IMG/VR virus record: IMGVR_UViG_3300048088_000201
Coordinates: 1 to 29,655 of that record
Direction: 5' to 3' (one strand)
DNA from: a virus
DNA length: 29,655 nucleotides
The translations under genes and the position numbers were made by a program. A model generated the notes under the pieces. The model did no database searches, had not been told where the DNA came from, and saw nothing but the letters and a program-made list of their open reading frames with translations. Positions 7,084-12,810 of the stretch are shown one piece after another (position 1 is the first letter of the stretch; the number at the start of each line of letters is the position of its first letter).

Positions 7084-8252
7084 GCGGCCTCCGCGAACAT
7101 ATCCGGCGTGACGATCGTTCTCGCCACCTGGCCGAACTTCGAGTGATACGTGATCGCCACCGCGGCACGCTCCGATAACCAGCCGCCGCGCGCAGCGTAT
7201 GCGTCGCGAGCTGCGATCGTCGGATGCTGAATGACCGTCATGCCGCTGTGCTCTTTCTCTTCGACGTGATGGCGGTGTCCCGTATGCGCGTATCGTCTCG
7301 TGGTCGCGCCCCACAGTTTCGGGAACTGAGCAGCGAAGAACAGCGGCAAGGCGTCGTTCTTCTTCATGTGACCGTGATGGAACGCGACCAGCGTCTCGCC
7401 GTGCTGGTGGACGTAGTACGGAAACTCCGAATCGATCACCGTCACGCGCGGCTCGTTCTCATACAGCGCCTTGAACATCGCGCGAAGCCAGATGCTCGAG
7501 GCGAGATCGTGATTGCCTTCCGCCATCAGCACGACGACTTGCTCGTGCTTCTCCAGCGCGAAATCAACGATGCGGCGCAGAACGCGAATCGCGGCGCCAA
7601 CGATCTTCGAGAATCGCCCGTCTTGGTCAAGAATGTGGCCGTGCGTCGGCGTTACCGGCAGCATGCCGTCGCTATGCAGGAAGTCGCCGAGCTGCGCGAT
7701 CAGGCCAGTCTTTGCGGCCGGCGCAGAATTCACCATATGCAGGAACGCCGAAACCAGCGTGCGCTCTGCAATCTTGATGTCCCAGTTCGCATCAAGCGTC
7801 TCTTTCGCGCTGGCGAGCATGCCGAGATGGCAGTCCGTCAGCGTGTAGACGTTGCACAGATCCGGCTTCGTCTCTTCCGGCGATGCGATCGGCTCGACGC
7901 GCGGCAGCTCTTGCGCCATCGCATCGAATGCTTCACGCAGAATCGCGGCTTGGCGCTCGTTGTCGACAGCGCTTTTTACCCACTGGCCACGCGGCGCGCC
8001 GTCCTTGTCGTAGTACGTCGAAACGCCCTTGACGAGGTATCCATCCGGCACCGTGCGGCGCATGTCGTGCTCGGGGCTGTAGCCAGAGCGAGCGGCCCGC
8101 TTTCTCAGCGACGCGATCGCATTGCTGATCGTGCCGTGGCTCAGATTCAATGCTGCGGCGGCCTTTCGTTCCGATCCGTGTAGATTGATCGAGTCGATGA
8201 ATTCAGCCTGCCGCGGTGTCGCCCATTCCTTCAGTTTGTGGTCGATTCCCAT
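7080..8252 (-). CDS. Calcineurin-like metallophosphoesterase with N-terminal HTH
   Basis: Residues 10-55 (TPRQAEFIDSI..HGSERKAAAALNLSHGTISNAIASLRKRA) read as a DNA-binding helix-turn-helix. The catalytic part follows: DCH (140-142), LGDFLHSD (188-195), AEGNHD (244-249), HHGH (292-295) and GHRHH, which is the full metal-binding set of calcineurin-like phosphoesterases. Such enzymes hydrolyse phosphomono- or diesters, including nucleic acids in the Mre11/SbcD branch. Several phages carry this HTH-phosphoesterase architecture next to packaging genes, where it may process DNA during packaging or recombination; the substrate here is unknown. The 390 residues appear complete. Confidence 0.88.
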   Translation of the reverse strand: MGIDHKLKEWATPRQAEFIDSINLHGSERKAAAALNLSHGTISNAIASLRKRAARSGYSPEHDMRRTVPDGYLVKGVSTYYDKDGAPRGQWVKSAVDNERQAAILREAFDAMAQELPRVEPIASPEETKPDLCNVYTLTDCHLGMLASAKETLDANWDIKIAERTLVSAFLHMVNSAPAAKTGLIAQLGDFLHSDGMLPVTPTHGHILDQDGRFSKIVGAAIRVLRRIVDFALEKHEQVVVLMAEGNHDLASSIWLRAMFKALYENEPRVTVIDSEFPYYVHQHGETLVAFHHGHMKKNDALPLFFAAQFPKLWGATTRRYAHTGHRHHVEEKEHSGMTVIQHPTIAARDAYAARGGWLSERAAVAITYHSKFGQVARTIVTPDMFAEAA

Positions 8253-8271
8253 CAGCGGGCGTCATCCTCTT

Positions 8272-8448
8272 TCAGCGAAGCGTTGCCGCCGCGCTCAGCA
8301 GGTTGTATGCGTCAGCGCAGGCGACTTGCTCGGGGTTGTCGGGGTTGATCGCCGTCATGCGCGGTCGCATGTGCTCGATCGTCATTTCGATGCCGCCGTG
8401 TTCTTCCATCACGCGGCGAGCGATTTCTAAGGCTTGCGCGAACGTCAT
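8272..8448 (-). CDS. Hypothetical protein (58 aa)
   Basis: The protein starts MTFAQALEIARRVMEEHGGI and ends LLSAAATLR. It has an ATGA overlap with the upstream 46-residue gene and a 19-base gap to the phosphoesterase gene. It looks like two short helices and contains no recognisable motif. Codon use is GC-rich as in its neighbours, and the gene junctions support translation. Its function is unknown. Confidence 0.6.
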   Translation of the reverse strand: MTFAQALEIARRVMEEHGGIEMTIEHMRPRMTAINPDNPEQVACADAYNLLSAAATLR

Positions 8449-8585
8449 TCGTCGATGTAGTCCTGCATGCTCGTCAGAACAGAATCAATCCCTTCGCAGG
8501 CGTCGCCGAGAGCGTCAGCAGTGAATGCGCACACACCAAGCAAGCCAAGCAGCGGCCAGCATGCGAACCAGGTGAGCAGCTTCAT
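8445..8585 (-). CDS. Small membrane or exported protein (46 aa)
   Basis: The start MKLLTWFACWPLLGLLGVCAFTA is a charged residue plus a hydrophobic core, typical of a signal peptide or membrane anchor. A short acidic tail follows (DSVLTSMQDYIDE). GGAGG lies about six bases before this ATG and the start overlaps the previous gene's stop (ATGA), which decides against the longer in-frame reading from 8639. A strict lipobox is not visible. Paired with the membrane protein upstream it could belong to a lysis or envelope module, but there is no proof. Confidence 0.6.
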   Translation of the reverse strand: MKLLTWFACWPLLGLLGVCAFTADALGDACEGIDSVLTSMQDYIDE

Positions 8586-8842
8586 GCGCCCTCCTTCGGA
8601 GGAATACGCGGCACCTCGCCGAACGGCGTCCCGGCCCATGCGGCGAATGCCGCATCCCGATCGCGTTTCATGGCGGTGACGATTAGTTGCGACTTCTCAC
8701 GCTCTCGCGATGCCTGCAACTCTTCAGGCGTCGGCGTCCAGTCTTCATCGAAGCTCTCATCGAGCGAATCGAGCACCGCACACGCGTAGATCGCAGCAAG
8801 CGCAATCAGCGTGATACCACCACCAATCAGCCACGGAAGCAT
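8582..8842 (-). CDS. Membrane protein (86 aa), first gene of the minus-strand block
   Basis: The ATG at 8842 has AAGGGG seven bases upstream, better than the in-frame ATG at 8860. Residues 2-25 (LPWLIGGGITLIALAAIYACAVL) form one transmembrane segment. The rest is charged and soluble, with a DEDWTPTPEELQASREREKSQ segment ending PRIPPKEGA. Topology resembles small phage membrane or lysis accessory proteins, but there is no spanin or holin hallmark. No minus-strand promoter was obvious in the 100 bases upstream, so the promoter of this block remains unlocated. Confidence 0.65.
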   Translation of the reverse strand: MLPWLIGGGITLIALAAIYACAVLDSLDESFDEDWTPTPEELQASREREKSQLIVTAMKRDRDAAFAAWAGTPFGEVPRIPPKEGA

Positions 8843-8950
8843 TGCAATCCCCTTTTGCAAAAGCTACTGTTAAAGATGCGTTTCTGATCGTACCAATACG
8901 CGCTTCGCCACTACACGTATCCGCGATCTCACTTAGATGCACAAATACGC

Positions 8951-8981
8951 TTGCGTAAACGAATCTATTAAAGTATCGTTT
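8951..8981 (+). promoter_or_regulatory. Promoter with embedded 25-bp operator (site 1)
   Basis: The -35 box TTGCGT (8951-8956) and -10 box TATCGT (8974-8979) are spaced 17 bp apart. The 25-bp palindrome (8957-8981) starts AAACGA directly after the -35 box and ends AGTATCGTTT, so it covers the spacer and the -10 box. The same arrangement recurs at several other early promoters. It should drive the plus-strand pair at 9026-9609. Confidence 0.7.
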
Positions 8982-9025
8982 CACCTATGCGCTGGACGAA
9001 CAGCGAACAACAAGCGAGGCAGACC

Positions 9026-9196
9026 ATGAACAACTACGAACGACTCATCGTCACTCACGCGATCGAAGAGATCGAGAAGCTTCAAGCACTGGTGCGCGCG
9101 AACGGGGTCACCTTCGAGAACGCAGGAATCATCGGCTCATCGACGGCTACCATCAGTCACCTTCGCATCGTTCTCGATACCAACCCGGCCGCCTAA
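9026..9196 (+). CDS. Hypothetical protein (56 aa)
   Basis: The start chosen is MNNYERLIVTHAIEEIEKLQ, because GAGGCAG precedes this ATG; the in-frame ATG at 8987 falls only about ten bases after the promoter -10 box. It is predicted helical, with no recognised motif. It is the first gene of a two-gene rightward unit under operator site 1, so it is probably an early, repressor-controlled gene. Its function is unknown. Confidence 0.65.
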   Translation: MNNYERLIVTHAIEEIEKLQALVRANGVTFENAGIIGSSTATISHLRIVLDTNPAA

Positions 9197-9300
9197 CCAG
9201 ATTCGCCTTTTCGTCAGGATCGCAGCACGGCTCCCAGTCACCTTTCAGCCGTGCGCACCACCAGCACCTAATTAGCTTGTATCGCATACGGAGAAAAATC

Positions 9301-9609
9301 ATGAGAGCAATCGAATCCGCAGCAGACGCATACGCCAATCGATTATTAGCGGCACATTACGGCGAGCAGGATGAACACGACGCAATGCTTGAAGAAGCCG
9401 AGCGCATGACTGACGAGCGCATCAAGAAGCTTGCCGACGATGACCTCGTTGCCGGCCTTCACTCAGTCATCGGCAAAGACGCAGCGCGCATCCGGGCCGC
9501 GTATCACGATGACGCAAAACTCGCTGCACTCGTGCGTGAGCTAGTCGAGGTAGAAATCGCGCGGGATTCGCGCGATATGGCTGAGAACGCGATGCCTAGC
9601 AGCCACTGA
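9301..9609 (+). CDS. Hypothetical acidic helical protein (102 aa)
   Basis: The reading starts MRAIESAADAYANRLLAAHY, preceded by GGAG eight bases upstream. It is a strongly charged, alpha-helical sequence throughout (DEHDAMLEEAERMTDERIKKLADDD) with no catalytic or membrane motif. It is separated from the previous gene by about 104 bases containing an 8-bp hairpin (GCACGGCT 9225-9232 / AGCCGTGC 9247-9254), and it is followed by a strong terminator at 9674. It probably belongs to a short early operon between the late block and the immunity region. Function unknown. Confidence 0.7.
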   Translation: MRAIESAADAYANRLLAAHYGEQDEHDAMLEEAERMTDERIKKLADDDLVAGLHSVIGKDAARIRAAYHDDAKLAALVRELVEVEIARDSRDMAENAMPSSH

Positions 9610-9673
9610 GGTAAAGCATGGTCCCGCAACGCAATCCGGTGCTCAGGTTATAGACCGATCCGCTACGAGACGA

Positions 9674-9698
9674 AGCCAGCCGATGTGCTGGCTTTTTT
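9674..9698 (+). terminator. Rho-independent terminator closing the 9026-9609 operon
   Basis: A perfect 7-bp stem AGCCAGC (9674-9680) / GCTGGCT (9687-9693) has a six-base loop and is followed by six T (9693-9698). On the opposite strand no T-run follows the hairpin, so it acts mainly rightward. Confidence 0.85.
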
Positions 9699-9712
9699 GT
9701 TTGGAGCGCGGA

Positions 9713-9913
9713 CTAACGGAGTCGAACCGTCACCGCAACATCGTTCGAGCGCTCGTCGATGCCGCAGACCGCCGGGGCCGAGCATAGTCGCCCGTTGATA
9801 AGCCGCGCGTGAGCGCCGGGCACGGCAAGAGAAAACGCCACCGTGCAAGCAGAGGGTGACGCCATTTGGGGGAGGTCGCGGCCCGAGAGCGACTCAGGTG
9901 CGTGCAGTTGCAT
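9713..9913 (-). CDS. Ash-like small ORF in a structured region, uncertain
   Basis: This 66-residue reading starts MQLHAPESLSGRDLPQMASP and ends DERSNDVAVTVRLR. AAAGG lies eight bases before the ATG. From memory, its tone (AHARLINGRLCSAPAVCGIDE) resembles the odd Ash/Icd-like ORFs that sit beside antisense-RNA immunity loci in phages such as P4 and P1. It may instead be a non-coding transcript that happens to stay open, as these regions are GC-rich and full of stems. Function unknown; the resemblance is recognition, not a search result. Confidence 0.35.
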   Translation of the reverse strand: MQLHAPESLSGRDLPQMASPSACTVAFSLAVPGAHARLINGRLCSAPAVCGIDERSNDVAVTVRLR

Positions 9914-10039
9914 AATGCGACCTTTCCCAAAGGGGCTCGTACTGTTCCGAGCTGTCAGGAGCGCCTCCCGGCGAGTCCAGGCGCTGGATCAACGCCGAAG
10001 CGGACCCAGACTCTGAGCGGCAGAGTAGTCGCTACCCGA

Positions 10040-10130
10040 CGCAGCGCGCGAGGATCGCCCGCGGAGCTGCGCTTGACTCTCACGACTGGCGGCTGACTCC
10101 TATAAGGTGGAGGCCCGGCATAGCGCCGCG
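10040..10130 (-). ncRNA. Candidate C4-like antisense/immunity RNA
   Basis: The minus strand here has a short CTCC-loop-GGAG hairpin within CCTCCACCTTATAGGAG (near 10098-10114). Next come GCCGCCAGTCGTGAGAGTC and further GC-rich pairs, ahead of the Ash-like ORF. Stem-loops continue on both sides (TTGCTCC/GGAGCAA near 10163-10181, AGCGCCT/AGGCGCT near 9960-9986). Gene order (small structured RNA, then Ash/Icd-like ORF) recalls the P1/P7 c4 and P4 immunity loci. No minus-strand promoter was recognisable and boundaries are guesses. Confidence 0.28.
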
Positions 10131-10217
10131 GATGCCGCCGCGACCAACCGCCATGCGTGAGATTGCTCCTTACGGGAGCAAGTCGGTCGGTGGGGAGCCG
10201 ACAGGCGAAACAGACGC

Positions 10218-10252
10218 AAAAAAGCCGTCGCGAGAACACTCAGGCGACGGCT
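10218..10252 (-). terminator. Rho-independent terminator (second of a tandem pair)
   Basis: A perfect 9-bp stem AGCCGTCGC (10223-10231) / GCGACGGCT (10244-10252) has a 12-base loop. Read leftward it is followed by six T (complement of A 10218-10223). It should stop transcripts from the minus-strand gene at 10388-10594 and from the repressor gene. Confidence 0.85.
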
Positions 10253-10259
10253 GCTGTGT

Positions 10260-10292
10260 AAAAAACGCCACTCAAGCTCGAAAGCGAGCGGC
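10260..10292 (-). terminator. Rho-independent terminator (first of a tandem pair)
   Basis: On the minus strand, GCCGCTC (10292-10286) pairs with GAGTGGC (10273-10267) including one G-U pair, with a 12-base loop, followed by G and six T (10265-10260). An inner GCTCG/CGAGC hairpin overlaps it. It lies eight bases before the second terminator and doubles the insulation after the immunity transcript. Confidence 0.7.
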
Positions 10293-10387
10293 TAACGGCC
10301 CTTGCGAACCGAGGAAAGACCTAACTACACGAGGCATCACGCAATTTCGACATCTTGCCTAAATGGTACAGAACCGTAACGGATGCG

Positions 10388-10594
10388 TCAAGCGCTTTCT
10401 GCAACTTTTTTGGCATCGTTTCGCGCGCAGCGATCCAACAGAATCGCCAGCACCTCCGCATGACGATCTGCCGGGATCGCACTCGTCACCGCATTGACTA
10501 GCTCGACAGCCGAAAACGATGTCGATAAGCCCCCCTCCGTAGCGGCAGGCTGGTTCGACGATGCGATCGACATCACTTGTTCTTGGACAATCAT
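10388..10594 (-). CDS. Hypothetical protein of the immunity region (68 aa)
   Basis: It starts MIVQEQVMSIASSNQPAATE and ends KKVAESA, with AGGT about seven bases before the ATG. The second half (AVELVNAVTSAIPADRHAEVLAILLDRCARND) looks like two amphipathic helices; there is no HTH or membrane segment. It has its own promoter and an operator half-site upstream, and tandem terminators follow it, so it forms a compact single-gene unit downstream of the repressor. A perfect operator half-site (GGCATCGTTT, 10412-10421) lies inside its coding sequence. Function unknown; a lysogeny-expressed accessory role is an inference from location. Confidence 0.65.
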   Translation of the reverse strand: MIVQEQVMSIASSNQPAATEGGLSTSFSAVELVNAVTSAIPADRHAEVLAILLDRCARNDAKKVAESA

Positions 10595-10606
10595 TGGTTA
10601 CCTGCC

Positions 10607-10679
10607 TTCGCTATCTATTGCGGGATCGTTTGTGGTGAAACAGTTCCAATACAATAATCCCTATCATATGGCGAAGCAA
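10607..10679 (-). promoter_or_regulatory. Leftward promoter with downstream operator half-site
   Basis: On the minus strand, TTGCTT (10679-10674) and TATTGT (10656-10651) are 17 bp apart. Twenty bases further on is AAACGATCCC (10631-10622), a 9/10 match to the operator half-site; the other half of the palindrome is poor. It would drive the 68-residue gene and could be modulated by the repressor. Confidence 0.5.
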
Positions 10680-10790
10680 GTTTTTTATGTTTAACTTTGT
10701 TGCATAAAAGTCGTTTGCGCGGGAATATTTACTTTGTTCACACTAAAAGGGACATGTTTTGTCTACTTCCTGTCAACCGAATCAAATCAG

Positions 10791-11234
10791 TCATTTATGA
10801 ACGGCCGGTCGCTTCTTCGGCTCGCTATGCACCAAGCTCTCTAGCGGCTTCCCGGTAATAAGTGCCGTCATGACTTCCAGCAACGTATCGCGCGACGCTT
10901 CCGGATACTGAGCGTACAGCGCCATCACCGTTTCGTTGAATTTCTTGGCGGCGTCATCCTTTGCCATGAACTCGGCTGAGTGATCGGTATCGAGCCATCC
11001 GCTCGGCAGCTTCAGCGCCTCTTCTACCCTGTCGCGCAGGTTTGGGCCGGCCAGCTTGTGACCGCTCATGATCTGGCGAAAGTTGATGACGCTTATCCCA
11101 AGGCGCTCAGCGAACATCTTCATCATCCCGCGCTCTGGGTGCTCGGGATACTGCGATCGAACCTCATCCTTGAACTGCTCGAGCAAGAACTTCAGGTTTC
11201 TACGCCGTACCTGGTCAACGGTCTCAATGCTCAT
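10791..11234 (-). CDS. Putative phage repressor (HTH, 147 aa)
   Basis: Residues 36-80 (GMMKMFAERLGISVINFRQIMSGHKLAGPNLRDRVEEALKLP, read in two parts) form an XRE-like helix-turn-helix followed by the 'LPxGWLD' ending common in such regulators. There is no C-terminal S24 peptidase domain, so LexA-type self-cleavage is not expected. GAGGA precedes the ATG. The gene is transcribed away from the early rightward promoter across a 250-base control region holding two operator elements, the classic position of a lysogeny repressor. I infer that it recognises the dispersed AAACGATGCC palindrome; this is not shown directly. Induction would need an antirepressor or other route. Confidence 0.75.
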   Translation of the reverse strand: MSIETVDQVRRRNLKFLLEQFKDEVRSQYPEHPERGMMKMFAERLGISVINFRQIMSGHKLAGPNLRDRVEEALKLPSGWLDTDHSAEFMAKDDAAKKFNETVMALYAQYPEASRDTLLEVMTALITGKPLESLVHSEPKKRPAVHK

Positions 11235-11327
11235 TCTTTAGATCCTCAATCTTCGAAAGGTTTTGTCTTTGACGTGTGCTGCGTCACGCGATCTTTCTTC
11301 TAGCCGTGTGCGTCGCCCCTGCGACTA

Positions 11328-11337
11328 GGCATCGTTT
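11328..11337 (-). promoter_or_regulatory. Operator half-site upstream of the repressor gene
   Basis: A perfect GGCATCGTTT (AAACGATGCC on the minus strand) lies 94 bases before the repressor ATG, without a good partner half. It is 113 bases from the early-promoter operator. It may serve autoregulation. A nearby TTGCTT on the minus strand lacks a convincing -10 box. Confidence 0.45.
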
Positions 11338-11432
11338 TGTGTATGTTCCGGCTTTTTGCAGCGAAAAGCAACCGCAAAAGAAGCATATTTCTAGTGTTTT
11401 CTTGCACTTAGCCCAGTTAACGCACGGCGAGA

Positions 11433-11474
11433 TAGACATCTTTTACAGCATACGCTACTATTTCGGCATCGTTT
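11433..11474 (+). promoter_or_regulatory. Early rightward promoter with operator
   Basis: TAGACA (11433-11438) and TACTAT (11456-11461) are spaced 17 bp. The 25-bp palindrome at 11450-11474 (ATACGCTACT, ATTTC, GGCATCGTTT) covers the -10 box and start point. The better half faces downstream, opposite to several other copies. This is the expected main early promoter, divergent from the repressor. Confidence 0.7.
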
Positions 11475-11490
11475 CAACTGGGGAGAAACC

Positions 11491-11631
11491 GTGAACGCCG
11501 ATCGCGAAACGAAAGCTCGCCAGATGGCGATGGCGAAGAACGTCAAGAAGCTCAAAACCAAGGAGGCGAAGCGGGCTCAGGTTCACCAGCTCTGCGAATC
11601 GCTGAAGAAGGCCATACGAGGCAAGAAATGA
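11491..11631 (+). CDS. Small basic protein in Cro position (46 aa)
   Basis: A GTG start with GGGGAG seven bases upstream reads MNADRETKARQMAMAKNVKK and ends ESLKKAIRGKK. It is very lysine/arginine-rich and helical. It is the first gene after the early promoter, where phages place Cro or another early regulator, but no HTH is evident. An 11-codon ORF (ATG at 11628, stop 11663) links it by overlaps to the initiator gene and may relay ribosomes. Nucleic-acid binding is an inference from charge. Confidence 0.6.
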   Translation: MNADRETKARQMAMAKNVKKLKTKEAKRAQVHQLCESLKKAIRGKK

Positions 11632-11659
11632 AAGCACAGTTACCGCAGGGGACCGCAGC

Positions 11660-12433
11660 ATGAGCGTTAAAGTCATGACGATGGTTTGGGAACGCTACCC
11701 GGATGGCGGCGGCGACATGTTATTGGCGCTCGCGCTCGCGGATCACTCACACGACGACGGAACGCATATCTACCCTTCCGTTGACTCGCTCGCCAAGAAG
11801 ACGCGCCAGTCCGTTCGGACGGTGCAGTACCAGCTTGGCCGCATGAAAGAAGCAGGCTGGCTCATCGCCACGAATGCTGGCGACGGCGGCCGCGGACGTC
11901 ACGCCGAGTACCGTATTTCGCCCGACTGGCTAAACGGTGCAGAAATTGCGCGAGCCAAAAAGGGTGCAAGTGACGACGCGAAAGGGTGCAATCCACGACA
12001 AGAAAGGGTGCAATCTGACGCAAGAAAGGGTGCAACAGCTATTGCACCCGCTAATAACCAAGAAGAATCGTCATTAGAACCGTCAGGGAACCGTAGCGCT
12101 TCGCGCCGTCGCGCCAAGCGCGCCGATACTCCCCTGTCAGCTTGGTTAGATGCGTGCAAGGAAAGCGGCGAGCGTCCGATTCCTGAAGACGACACGATCT
12201 TTGAATACGCCGAAAAGGTGAAACTTCCTATCGACTTCATTCGATACGCATGGCTGGAGTTCAAGCGCCGCCACATTGAAGACGACTCTAAGAAGTACAA
12301 GGACTGGCGGGCCGCGTTCCGCAATGCTGTGCGGGAGAACTGGTACAAGCTCTGGTTTCAGGCTGATGACGGCAACTGGCTTCTGACTACGCGCGGCAAG
12401 CAAGTCAAACAAGAACACTCGGAGGGAGCATGA
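11660..12433 (+). CDS. Replication initiator with winged helix (lambda O analogue)
   Basis: The protein has 257 residues. Residues 36-70 (HIYPSVDSLAKKTRQSVRTV...KEAGWL) are a winged helix-turn-helix of the kind found in phage replication initiators. The middle (about 90-150) is low-complexity and encoded by the iteron DNA. The C-terminal part (LSAWLDACKESGERPIPEDD...WLEFKRRHIEDDSKKYKDWRAAFRNAVRENWYKLW) resembles the domain by which phage initiators or DnaT-like proteins contact the helicase. The gene is followed by a small ORF and a DnaB-type helicase gene, overlapping by ATGA, so the set forms a replication module. I infer that its N-terminal domain binds the iterons inside its own gene. Confidence 0.85.
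   Translation: MSVKVMTMVWERYPDGGGDMLLALALADHSHDDGTHIYPSVDSLAKKTRQSVRTVQYQLGRMKEAGWLIATNAGDGGRGRHAEYRISPDWLNGAEIARAKKGASDDAKGCNPRQERVQSDARKGATAIAPANNQEESSLEPSGNRSASRRRAKRADTPLSAWLDACKESGERPIPEDDTIFEYAEKVKLPIDFIRYAWLEFKRRHIEDDSKKYKDWRAAFRNAVRENWYKLWFQADDGNWLLTTRGKQVKQEHSEGA
11959..12049 (+). repeat. Iteron array, probable origin of replication
   Basis: Four exact copies of AAAGGGTGCAA lie at 11959-11969, 11981-11991, 12003-12013 and 12025-12035, each 22 bp apart, about two helical turns. An inverted TTGCACCC follows at 12042-12049. An AT-rich stretch (about 12050-12090, CTAATAACCAAGAAGAATC) comes next, as in lambdoid origins inside gene O. Because 22 is not a multiple of three, the repeats are read in different frames, so selection is on DNA rather than protein. 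Confidence 0.88.
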
Positions 12434-12810
12434 CTGACGAACAGATTTTGGACGAATTCGAAGGCCGCGCCATGAAGCTTCGGGATTTCATGGGTTATCC
12501 GACCACTGACGGCGTGCGTGTCATCGAAGGTGTCCGAGCGATTCTCGCCGCCTCGATCGCGAGCGACAAGCAAGATACTTTCGTGCCTTGCAAATGCGAG
12601 TCAGATGATGGCCGGATTTGCGGGCGTTGCCACGCTTGGGATGACGTAACGGCAGCACAGCGCCGAGCGATCGACCGCCCACTGACTGACGAACAGATCG
12701 AGCGCATTGGCCGTATGTGGGCGACTAAGCGGTTCAACTGCGACGATATTCGCGCGGATCTCGCCGCGACTCGGGACAAATCCGCAGAGAGCGGGAAGGA
12801 GCAAAAATGA
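12430..12810 (+). CDS. Hypothetical protein with cysteine cluster (126 aa)
   Basis: It starts MTDEQILDEFEGRAMKLRDF with a 4-base ATGA overlap with the initiator gene. Near residues 54-68 a CKCESDDGRICGRCHAW segment carries four cysteines and a histidine that could bind zinc. A 'TDEQI' phrase appears at both ends of the protein. It sits between initiator and helicase genes, where lambda-like phages place helicase loaders, but it has no AAA+ ATPase motif, so a loader role is speculative. Confidence 0.7.
   Translation: MTDEQILDEFEGRAMKLRDFMGYPTTDGVRVIEGVRAILAASIASDKQDTFVPCKCESDDGRICGRCHAWDDVTAAQRRAIDRPLTDEQIERIGRMWATKRFNCDDIRADLAATRDKSAESGKEQK

Noticed and set aside
9618-9653. 11-codon ORF after a GAGGTAAAGC ribosome-like site
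   Set aside because: Very short, immediately before the terminator, and with no distinguishing feature.
9701-9735. tRNA-like 3' arm (GGTTCGACTCC with nearby CTCCA on the minus strand), possible tRNA gene or attachment site
   Set aside because: The T-arm is convincing, but the acceptor spacing is two bases off, no matching 5' acceptor, D-arm or anticodon arm is found upstream, and no integrase is nearby. The motif is also explained by the Ash-like ORF end (VTVRL).
9955-10239. 94-residue minus-strand ORF, arginine- and proline-rich
   Set aside because: Composition (many Arg, Pro, Ser) and the overlap with several perfect stems indicate a GC-rich non-coding stretch kept open by chance. No ribosome site fits.
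9866-10362. Plus-strand ORFs across the structured segment (9866-10096, 10132-10362)
   Set aside because: They run through the hairpins and both terminators, have poor ribosome sites and no protein-like pattern.
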